A DNA stretch of 8,322 bases from Bacteroidales bacterium (GTDB taxonomy: Bacteria; Bacteroidota; Bacteroidia; Bacteroidales; UBA932): assembly GCA_017615135.1 (NCBI GenBank), contig JAGAAU010000147.1:1-8322 (forward strand). Reading direction: 5' to 3'. Both the position numbers and the translations under genes were made by a program. The first letter of the stretch is position 1. Each line of letters opens with the position of its first letter. The notes beneath the pieces were generated by a model. The model did not search any database. It saw only the letters and a list, made by a program, of their open reading frames with translations, and was not told the DNA's origin. This document shows positions 1 to 6,078 of this stretch, piece after piece.

Positions 1-349
1 TAAAATAAGCAAGGACAAGCACCACGGGTATTATACTCAGCAGACCGTACCTGGATATCCTGGTCCGTTTTTTCACAAAGCCATAGACAATCAGAGCCGC
101 GCCGAGGATGTACATCACGCCTCCCAATCCGGAAATGCCTATCGTATTCAGGGCCGCGCCGAAAAAGATAGGCAGACACTGCAGACAGATAAAGATGTTT
201 GAATTTATATCAAGACGCACAAACTGAAGCCCCATAATCAGCAGGATCATCGGCGCGACAGGTAAAACCCGCACGAACAGATCGAGTATCAAAAGAGCTG
301 TAATGGCCAGTTCCGGCCAGTGCGCCTTTATGAAATCAAACAGCTTCAC
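1..349 (-). CDS. Multi-spanning inner-membrane protein of the polysaccharide operon, N-terminal part (runs off left edge)
   Basis: An open frame of 116 codons runs from GTG at 349-347 to the window edge without a stop. An in-frame TAG at 361-359 leaves this GTG as the first usable start. The GTG overlaps the TGA of the upstream wzz-like gene (GTGA, 349-346), and AGGAAAG lies about 7 bases before it, so translational coupling is likely. The peptide begins MKLFDFIKAHWPELA and is strongly hydrophobic, with probable membrane spans near residues 14-30, 31-45, 52-70 and 74-92, a basic loop KKRTR at 93-97, and another span starting near 103. No catalytic motif is visible in this part. Position after an SLBB exporter and a Wzz-like protein makes an O-antigen polymerase/ligase (Wzy/WaaL-like) or another polysaccharide-assembly membrane protein the best guess, but this rests on context only. 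That a gene is here is quite certain; the function is not. Confidence 0.8.
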   Translation of the reverse strand, partial: MKLFDFIKAHWPELAITALLILDLFVRVLPVAPMILLIMGLQFVRLDINSNIFICLQCLPIFFGAALNTIGISGLGGVMYILGAALIVYGFVKKRTRISRYGLLSIIPVVLVLAYF

Positions 350-1428
350 TTTTCTTTCCTAAGTGCAACGACGGCACAGCTTGCCATAAATCCAAGAATA
401 GTGACCAGCAAGACTATGGTTTTGCGAGAAGGCTTGGCGGGACGAATTGGAACCGTAGGAGAAATGATTTCCACAAAAGCCGGAGTTGCCTGCTGCACCT
501 TGGCCTCTGCAGTCTGCAGCTGCTGGGCTAAATTATTGTACAGGACAAAATGGAGATTAGCCTCATTCTGAAGTCTCTCTTCCTCTACCCTGGCCCGCTG
601 CATCACAATGCCATGATTCAAATCCACATGACGGGCATAACGGTTCTGAGCCTTTTCATACTCAGCCTTGGCCTCGTTGAAAAGTTTCTTATAATACGCC
701 ACATCCCTTTTGGCCTTTTCCGTACGGTAAGCCGTAACATATTTCTGAAGGTTCTCGTTAACGGCCTTGGATGCCTGTGCCGCAACCATAGGGTCCTGCA
801 TAGTGACGACAATGGATACCACCATGGTCTTCTTATCTATGGTAGCCTCTATCCCGGAACGAATCATTTTGGATACCTGATATTGCTCTCTGGTAAGGTG
901 GAACGGATCTACGGGCTTGTCGGGATCCGTTTCCTCCTCCGGAACGAACCATCCCTTAACCCATCCTATCAGACGGAAAGGAGCAGACATCACTATTCCG
1001 ATTACAGAACTTCTCTGATTGTTCAGCAGATACTCATACAGGGTGGTATCCACAATTTCCTTCTTGCATTTGAAAGTAACCGGAGTATCGAACAAATCCA
1101 CAATGAATTCGGGAGAATTGACGATATCCGGATAAACCATGGGATAAATTGCATCCGTGGTACCAAGCATAGTGGAATTGAGACCGGCCAGCTGGGAAAG
1201 TGAGGAAAGACGGTTCACCGTATTGTTCGTCAGTTCCGGAGCCAGTTTCGTAAGCACCGAATACCTCCGGGGTATCGAGATGGCTACGAGCACGCCAATC
1301 ACTGCCGAAATCAGAGTCCAGCGCAGAATAACCTTTTTATTTCCCTTCAGACGGCTTTTAAACTTGGAAAAATCGATATTGAGGGATCCTTCGTCGTTTA
1401 CAGGGTAATCATCGTAATATTCTTTCAT
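346..1428 (-). CDS. Wzz-like chain-length determinant / polysaccharide co-polymerase, without kinase domain
   Basis: A 360-residue inner-membrane protein of the Wzz/PCP family, which sets the length of or helps export surface polysaccharide. The layout is classical: a short cytoplasmic N-terminus, TM1 near 33-52 followed by the basic PRR, a large periplasmic region, a coiled-coil rich segment near 235-315 (many K, E, A, Q), a proline-rich stretch just before the membrane (SPTVPIRPAKPSRK, 323-336) and TM2 near 337-356. The protein ends RKEK right after TM2, so there is no Wzc-type tyrosine kinase domain and no terminal tyrosine cluster. A segment near 140-185 with an acidic, proline-rich stretch (PEEETDPDKP) is probably an insertion in the periplasmic domain. 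The ATG at 1428 is 12 bases after the export gene's stop; the gap is pyrimidine-rich with no Shine-Dalgarno match. It shares an operon with the SLBB exporter and overlaps the next gene by 4 bases. Confidence 0.9.
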   Translation of the reverse strand: MKEYYDDYPVNDEGSLNIDFSKFKSRLKGNKKVILRWTLISAVIGVLVAISIPRRYSVLTKLAPELTNNTVNRLSSLSQLAGLNSTMLGTTDAIYPMVYPDIVNSPEFIVDLFDTPVTFKCKKEIVDTTLYEYLLNNQRSSVIGIVMSAPFRLIGWVKGWFVPEEETDPDKPVDPFHLTREQYQVSKMIRSGIEATIDKKTMVVSIVVTMQDPMVAAQASKAVNENLQKYVTAYRTEKAKRDVAYYKKLFNEAKAEYEKAQNRYARHVDLNHGIVMQRARVEEERLQNEANLHFVLYNNLAQQLQTAEAKVQQATPAFVEIISPTVPIRPAKPSRKTIVLLVTILGFMASCAVVALRKEK

Positions 1429-1440
1429 AAGGAGAAGGGA

Positions 1441-3936
1441 TTATTGCTTTTTAAACAGACTTACAATGGTTGCAATCATGGTCGTAATGGAAGCGGCGGA
1501 AGTACCTATACCAAGCCATTCTCCCGTGGTCAGCTTATTGCGTTCAGGTTTATTAGGCACCACGATTTCAGAACCGGCATCCACAACTGCACCAAGCCCC
1601 ACGGACACGGTTCCGTTCATATGGACTACATAAGTTTTGAAACGTTTGGCATGAGGGCTGAAACCACCGGCCTGACGCACATAATAGCCTACCGGCTTGT
1701 TCTTGATGAACTGTACGGTATTGGGGTAAAGCACCTCGCCCTGGATACGCACAGTAGAGGTGTATTCAGGAACTATGACTTCGTCGCCGTCCCGCAGCAC
1801 CATATCGTAGGCAGAGCCGGGATTGGCAAGTGCCTTGTCGAGTTCAAGACCAACACTGTACTGCTCCGAAACCATGATTTTTCTGGTATTGATGGAGTCT
1901 TTGCCGATATTCTGGTTGATGATTCTGGACATGGTCATACGCACGTTACGCTCATACTGGCTTATCTTGCGCTTCAGCATGGCTCCGTGGATATCGCCCA
2001 GATTCGTAGGGCCGCCGGCACGTTTGATAAGGTCGCTCACCCTTTCGTCCGTGCTCTCGAGCGTGTACTGACCGGGGAAATTGACCGCACCGGAGACGGT
2101 GATGATTTTCTGCTCCACAAAGGTAGGACTCTTGCGCACCGCAACCGCATCGAAGGGTTCAAGCTCGAACCCGGGGTCTCCCTCTATCATCAGACCATCC
2201 TTGATGGAGAAAGTGAAGATGAGGGCGAGAGTATCGCTGGCTTCCGTACTGGAGGGATTGTTGATTCGACGGGAAACGTCCACCTTTACCGATGAAGCGC
2301 CCTCCGTAAGACCTCCGGCAAGGAGAATAAGGTCTTCAACGGTAGTATGTTCCGCATACTGGTATTTACCAGGGTTCAGCACATAACCGGTAATGGTGAA
2401 GTCGCCCTTGGGATTGATGTCGTTGATATTGGAGATGAAGAGCATATCGTTGCGCTTCAGCATAACGTCCGGAGCGTTTCCGGACATTATCGCGCCGATA
2501 GGGATTGCCAGGAGTTCCAGGGAACGGTCCGGCTTTTCACGGATAATCTGCGCCCTGGCAAGGAATGCGTCGGCCATAAGCCCTCCGGCATGCTCTACAA
2601 GCTGTTTTACGGTAGCTATGCTGCCGCCCAGTTCAAATGCGCCGGGCCTGTAAACAGAACCGTCTACCTGAACCATATTCTCGAACAGTTCAACGTTGCT
2701 TACGCTCACGAAGGCAGAATCGCAGTCCTGAATAGGGAAACTCGACAGATTGTCGGACTTTACGGTATAGACATGCTTGCGGGTTCCTGAAGTACGGCCC
2801 ACATTCACACTTGAGGCATCGGCGTCTCCGGAGAATCCACCGGCAAAACGTATAAGGTCCGAGAGAGTTTCCCCTTCCTTTAGCTCATAGAACATGGGGC
2901 GCCTGACTCCGCCGTCCACACTTGCCATACGGTCGTATGGAGGAACAACGATTATGTCGCCCTCCTTCAGAGGGGTGTTGGCCTCCTTGGACAGACCGAA
3001 AAGTACCGAATAGACATCCACGGAAGATACCTCATTGCCTCCGCGGAGTATCTTCACATTTCGCAGGGAGCCGATGGATGTTACGCCGCCGGCCTTATAA
3101 AGTGCGTTAAGCACGGTTGTAAATGCCGAAAGCCTGTATGTGCCCGGAATATTGACCTCACCGGCTATGCTTATCTGAATGGTTCTCACCTCCGAAAGAG
3201 TCAGGCTCATCCAGGAAGTGGGCCTGGAACCCCTGAGTCCCGCATAGTATTTCGACAGCTGGGAACGGACCTTGGTGGTGGCATCCTTTATGGAAAGGCC
3301 GCTGACTGCGATGGAACCTATCTGAGACATGCTGATTTTTCCTTCCGGAGTCACGACGAGATTGTACGAGGCTTCGCTCTCTCCCCATACCTCAACGAGC
3401 AGCTGGTCTCCGGGGCCAAGTATGTAATCTTCCGGAGTAGCCGCGTTCTCATTGGGTTCGAACGACAACTGGCTTCCGTTACTGAAGAAATTATGGCCGT
3501 AAATCATCTTGGAACCATCCGCATAACGGATTCTGGAAACCACGACGCTGTCCTTAATTTCCTCAGGACCCCCGATGGGATTGGCAAATCCGCCCATTGT
3601 AGGGACCTCTTCTTCCCGGGATGCCGCACCTTTTTTCTGGGCGCCGCGGTTGGTGGCGGTATTCTTACTTCCCACCCTTTCGAGGCGGTTGGATACAGTA
3701 GGCACGCCCAGGGTGTTGGCTTTTCCCTCCTTATAGCTCTTCATGAGCCTCTGGAGCTGCTGGGTGGAGACACCCTTGGCAAGGAGTTCGGTACCAAGCT
3801 GTGATTCCGTTTTTCCTGCCGATACACCCTCCATGATGTACTTGATGATGGCATTGTCGCTCATCTGGGCATAAAGGTTCTGGCCGCAGAAAACTGCAAT
3901 GAGCAGAACGGTGACTAAAGAAATTTTCCTGTGCAT
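1441..3936 (-). CDS. Wza-like polysaccharide export protein with six SLBB domains
   Basis: An 831-residue protein likely to form the outer-membrane or periplasm-spanning channel for capsule or exopolysaccharide. I place the start at the ATG at 3936: the frame is open upstream to a TTG at 3966, but only the ATG gives a clean signal peptide (MHRKISLVTVLLIAVFCGQ, probable cleavage after LYA at 21-23). A helical segment (about 25-70) typical of Bacteroidota members follows, then a low-complexity linker. The Poly_export domain begins PEDYILGPGDQL (168-179). Six SLBB repeats follow, each recognisable by a xGxVxxPGxY-like strand and an AGG: AGG at 282, 365, 450, 540, 640 and 756. A hydrophobic C-terminal helix (about 807-827) ends FKKQ. 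Wza of E. coli is about 380 residues with far fewer SLBB domains and is a lipoprotein; here a Cys at 17 lacks a proper lipobox. It leads a new transcription unit with its own promoter and is followed by the wzz-like gene after 12 bases. Confidence 0.93.
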   Translation of the reverse strand: MHRKISLVTVLLIAVFCGQNLYAQMSDNAIIKYIMEGVSAGKTESQLGTELLAKGVSTQQLQRLMKSYKEGKANTLGVPTVSNRLERVGSKNTATNRGAQKKGAASREEEVPTMGGFANPIGGPEEIKDSVVVSRIRYADGSKMIYGHNFFSNGSQLSFEPNENAATPEDYILGPGDQLLVEVWGESEASYNLVVTPEGKISMSQIGSIAVSGLSIKDATTKVRSQLSKYYAGLRGSRPTSWMSLTLSEVRTIQISIAGEVNIPGTYRLSAFTTVLNALYKAGGVTSIGSLRNVKILRGGNEVSSVDVYSVLFGLSKEANTPLKEGDIIVVPPYDRMASVDGGVRRPMFYELKEGETLSDLIRFAGGFSGDADASSVNVGRTSGTRKHVYTVKSDNLSSFPIQDCDSAFVSVSNVELFENMVQVDGSVYRPGAFELGGSIATVKQLVEHAGGLMADAFLARAQIIREKPDRSLELLAIPIGAIMSGNAPDVMLKRNDMLFISNINDINPKGDFTITGYVLNPGKYQYAEHTTVEDLILLAGGLTEGASSVKVDVSRRINNPSSTEASDTLALIFTFSIKDGLMIEGDPGFELEPFDAVAVRKSPTFVEQKIITVSGAVNFPGQYTLESTDERVSDLIKRAGGPTNLGDIHGAMLKRKISQYERNVRMTMSRIINQNIGKDSINTRKIMVSEQYSVGLELDKALANPGSAYDMVLRDGDEVIVPEYTSTVRIQGEVLYPNTVQFIKNKPVGYYVRQAGGFSPHAKRFKTYVVHMNGTVSVGLGAVVDAGSEIVVPNKPERNKLTTGEWLGIGTSAASITTMIATIVSLFKKQ

Positions 3937-3943
3937 ATCGTTG

Positions 3944-4019
3944 GTCTGTTTTTGACTTATAAACAAGGCTTTGCCCCTGGCAGTCCCAAGTGGGAAGCCA
4001 TGTAACCGTGTAAACAGAC
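3944..4019. repeat. Perfect 8-bp inverted repeat flanking the leader
   Basis: GTCTGTTT at 3944-3951 (plus strand) and its exact complement AAACAGAC at 4012-4019 are separated by 60 bases. One arm abuts the -7 element and the expected transcription start; the other sits 7 bases upstream of the export gene ATG. It could be a two-site operator, or an RNA stem that forms only in transcripts reading through from upstream. An 8-bp dyad in 105 bases could also arise by chance. Confidence 0.5.
3967..3999 (-). promoter_or_regulatory. Possible structured 5' leader: compact three-stem fold
   Basis: On the minus strand GGCT (3999-3996) can pair with AGCC (3970-3967), enclosing two hairpins: TCCC-ACTT-GGGA (3995-3984) and TGCC-AGG-GGCA (3982-3972). 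Together these give a small three-way junction in the predicted 5' leader of the export gene. Each stem is only 4 bp, so stability is modest and alternative pairings of the CCC and GGGG runs exist. It does not match a riboswitch class I know. TTGTTTAT follows it, so a weak attenuator is another reading. Confidence 0.35.
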
Positions 4020-4050
4020 AAAGATAAAATTTATTGGGGAATTATTCAAA
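4019..4050 (-). promoter_or_regulatory. Bacteroides-type promoter (-33 TTTG / -7 TATCTTTG) for the export operon
   Basis: On the minus strand TTTG (4050-4047) is followed by exactly 20 bases and then TATCTTTG (4026-4019). This matches the known Bacteroides consensus, TTTG at -33 and TAnnTTTG at -7 with a spacer of about 19-21, at every fixed position. The -33 element lies inside the last codons of the cpsB-like gene (Leu-Phe-Glu-stop). Transcription would start near 4012-4016, giving a leader of roughly 75-80 bases before the ATG at 3936. That it fires in vivo is inferred from the match and location only. Confidence 0.72.
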
Positions 4051-4749
4051 TAATTTCAGCTTCTCCAGACGGCCAAGCAGCGAGCGCTTTACTTTGACTT
4101 TGAGAAGGTTCTGAAACGACTGGATACGATGAAGGTCTGTACCGCAAAGACTGTACATAGACGACTCCAGAAGCCAGTGGGAATTTTCATACGCCTGGTC
4201 GCCGTACATACCGAACAGGGAGCCGATGTTAAGCTGAAGCAGGACCCCCATATCCACAAGGCGGCGATAATCTTCCCTGCCCATGTAAAGATACCGTTCC
4301 GGATGCGCCAGAACAGGGAAATATCCGGCAGATTTAACAGATGAAAGCATACCCCAGAGGTCGAACGGAGGATTGAAGTAAGAAGTTTCCACAAGCAGTC
4401 TGCGCCCGTCGTAAGGGAGCACGTCTCCGGAGGCAAGGCGGTCGCGGAATATGCTGTCCAGCATATTCTCAGACGCGAGTCTGAGGCTCAAGGGACCGCC
4501 GTAGGCGGCCTTGAGCTCCGCGTACCGCTGCCTTAAGCTGTCCGTAGTGTTAGGGATATCCTCCATGATATGGGGTGTCAGCCAGACCGTCTGAAAACCG
4601 GCCTGCTCATAAAGAGAAAGGGCCTCAAGACTGTCTTCAAGGGTGCGGAACCCGTCGTCTACGCCCGGCAGTATATGGCAATGCCAGTCCGTTGCGCCAC
4701 TGAAAAAGGCGGCGTCGTTAAAAGTCTTCTTTCCCCCGAACAGGAACAT
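4042..4749 (-). CDS. CpsB/CapC-family PHP-domain protein-tyrosine phosphatase
   Basis: A 235-residue protein of the manganese-dependent PHP-fold tyrosine phosphatases (CpsB, CapC, YwqE), which act on BY-kinases controlling capsule or exopolysaccharide assembly. The signature DWHCHILPGVDDG lies at 21-33 with metal ligands D21, H23, H25 and D31; further likely ligands are H60 (TPH), E94 (SENM), H149 (AHPER) and D205/H207 (GTDLH). The length fits the family (about 240-255). No signal peptide, so cytoplasmic. The ATG at 4749 is 3 bases after the ffh stop, and AGGAGG lies at 4761-4756 with 6 bases of spacing, an unusually good Shine-Dalgarno sequence for this phylum. The export operon promoter overlaps its 3' end. 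No BY-kinase is encoded in the window, so its substrate is elsewhere or different. A histidinol-phosphatase-like PHP enzyme is the alternative, but the HxLPGVDDG motif and the neighbours favour CpsB. Confidence 0.88.
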   Translation of the reverse strand: MFLFGGKKTFNDAAFFSGATDWHCHILPGVDDGFRTLEDSLEALSLYEQAGFQTVWLTPHIMEDIPNTTDSLRQRYAELKAAYGGPLSLRLASENMLDSIFRDRLASGDVLPYDGRRLLVETSYFNPPFDLWGMLSSVKSAGYFPVLAHPERYLYMGREDYRRLVDMGVLLQLNIGSLFGMYGDQAYENSHWLLESSMYSLCGTDLHRIQSFQNLLKVKVKRSLLGRLEKLKLFE

Positions 4750-4752
4750 CTC

Positions 4753-6072
4753 CTACCTCCTTCCCCTGAGCCTGGCGGCAAGCGAGCCGTCCATGGCAGA
4801 CTTCATCATCCTCCTGGTACCTTCGAACTGCTTCAGAAGCTTGTTCACATCGGCCAGGCTTGTACCCGAACCCTCGGCTATCCGCCTGCGGCGGCTGCCG
4901 TTGATTCCTTCGGGATGGCTTTTCTCCCAGGGCGTCATGGAAAGGATTATCGCCTCCGTGCTCTTGAAAGCGTCGTCGGGAATATCCACATTTTTCATAG
5001 CCTTGTCCATGCCTGGAAGCATTCCGGCCAGGTCTTTCAGATTACCCATTTTCTTCACCTGCTGAATCTGGTCGTAAAAATCTGCAAGCGTGAACTGGTT
5101 ATGGGCTATCTTCTTATGCAGTTCGCGGGCCTGTTTTTCATCGAACTGTTCCTGGGCCTTTTCAACAAGGGAAACCACATCGCCCATGCCCAGGATACGG
5201 TCTGCCACCCTCTCGGGATGGAACACGTCCAGGGCCTCCAGCTTTTCGCCGGTACCTACGAACTTTATTGGCTTGCCGGCCACGGCCTTGACGGAAAGCG
5301 CCGCGCCACCGCGGGTGTCGCCATCCATCTTGGTCAGCACCACTCCGTCGTAATCTATGGCTTCGTTGAACGCCTTTGCAGACAGCACTGCGTCCTGACC
5401 GGTCATGGCATCCACCACGAACAGCGTTTCGGTAGGGTTCAGGGCCGCGTGCATGCGCCTGATTTCGTCCATCAGCTCCTCATCCACCGTGAGGCGTCCG
5501 GCCGTATCCACTATCAGCACGCTGTAGCCTTCAGATTTGGCCGCCGCAAGCGCCGCGAGGGAAACCTTTACAGGATCGGCCTCACCTTCAAGACTGAAAA
5601 CGGGCACTCCCACCTGTCCGCCAAGGGTTTTCAGCTGCTCGATAGCCGCCGGACGGAAAGTGTCGCAGGCAGCCAGCATCACCTTCATTCCCTTCTTGTT
5701 CTTAAGATGGAGGGCCAGTTTGGCGCAGAAGGTGGTTTTACCGGAACCGTTAAGGCCGGCCGCCATAACTATGGCCGGATTACCCTTCACATTGATGTCC
5801 GACGCCGCACTGCCCATAAAGGCGGCAAGTTCGTCGTGGACTATCTTCACCATCATCTGCTGGGGCTTCACTGCCGTCAGCACGTTCGCCCCCATGGCCT
5901 TTTCCTTCACGGAATCGCAGAAATCCTTGGCAACCTTGTAGCTGACATCGGCATCCAGGAGGGCCCGGCGGACTTCCTTGAGGGTTTCCGCAATGTTAAC
6001 TTCGGTTATCTTACCTTCGCCCCTCAGTATCTTGAAGGAGCGTTCCAGTCTTTCAGAAAGGTTCTCAAACAT
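4753..6072 (-). CDS. ffh: Signal recognition particle protein Ffh (SRP54 GTPase)
   Basis: A 439-residue cytoplasmic GTPase that binds 4.5S RNA and signal sequences and delivers ribosomes to FtsY at the membrane. The N domain (about 1-95) begins MFENLSERLERSFKILRGEG and contains the ALLDADV motif (37-43). The G domain shows G1 GLNGSGKTT (106-114), DTFRPAAIEQL (137-147), DTAGRL (189-194), TKMDGDTRGGAALS (247-260) and GTGEKLEALDVFHPER (273-288). The M domain (about 310-439) has the MLPGM finger-loop region and the RNA-binding core SRRRRIAEGSG (393-403). Length is normal for Bacteroidales. One oddity: Asn108 replaces the Gln usual in Ffh (GLQGxGKT), while Asn is usual in FtsY; the M domain excludes FtsY. 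The ATG at 6072 is 6 bases after the upstream stop, and the next gene starts 3 bases after this one, so it sits inside an operon rather than having a visible promoter of its own. Confidence 0.97.
   Translation of the reverse strand: MFENLSERLERSFKILRGEGKITEVNIAETLKEVRRALLDADVSYKVAKDFCDSVKEKAMGANVLTAVKPQQMMVKIVHDELAAFMGSAASDINVKGNPAIVMAAGLNGSGKTTFCAKLALHLKNKKGMKVMLAACDTFRPAAIEQLKTLGGQVGVPVFSLEGEADPVKVSLAALAAAKSEGYSVLIVDTAGRLTVDEELMDEIRRMHAALNPTETLFVVDAMTGQDAVLSAKAFNEAIDYDGVVLTKMDGDTRGGAALSVKAVAGKPIKFVGTGEKLEALDVFHPERVADRILGMGDVVSLVEKAQEQFDEKQARELHKKIAHNQFTLADFYDQIQQVKKMGNLKDLAGMLPGMDKAMKNVDIPDDAFKSTEAIILSMTPWEKSHPEGINGSRRRRIAEGSGTSLADVNKLLKQFEGTRRMMKSAMDGSLAARLRGRR
4756..4761 (-). promoter_or_regulatory. 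Strong Shine-Dalgarno AGGAGG for the cpsB-like gene, within the ffh 3' end
   Basis: The last sense codons of ffh (AGG AGG, Arg-Arg) before TAG form a full AGGAGG, 6 bases before the ATG at 4749. Other starts in the window lack such a site. It may allow coupled translation of the phosphatase. It may also simply reflect the Arg-rich C-terminus of Ffh. Confidence 0.6.
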
Positions 6073-6078
6073 CTCGTT

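Larger units (their letters stand above)
3937..4041 (-). other. Intergenic leader between cpsB-like gene and export operon
   Basis: This 105-base stretch is the only sizeable non-coding segment in the window. Read on the minus strand it starts AT-rich just after the phosphatase stop, contains the -7 element of a consensus promoter, passes through a GC-rich core with several small inverted repeats (3967-3999), and ends in an A-rich stretch leading to the ATG at 3936. There is no Shine-Dalgarno match in front of that ATG, as is common in Bacteroidota. No rho-independent terminator with a long U tract separates it from the upstream gene, so read-through from the ffh/cpsB block is plausible. Confidence 0.75.

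Noticed and set aside
1444..2295. A 283-codon plus-strand open frame opposite the SLBB export gene
   Set aside because: The minus-strand frame shows clear SLBB repeats here; the antisense translation is low in pattern and has no family features.
1441..3936. DNA-level tandem repeats from the SLBB domains
   Set aside because: The repeats are visible only at protein level; the nucleotide sequences have diverged and the spacing is uneven.
3967..3999. Rho-independent terminator after the cpsB-like gene
   Set aside because: The stems are only 4 bp each and the following TTGTTTAT is not a proper U tract; the element also lies downstream of a promoter match, which suits a leader better.
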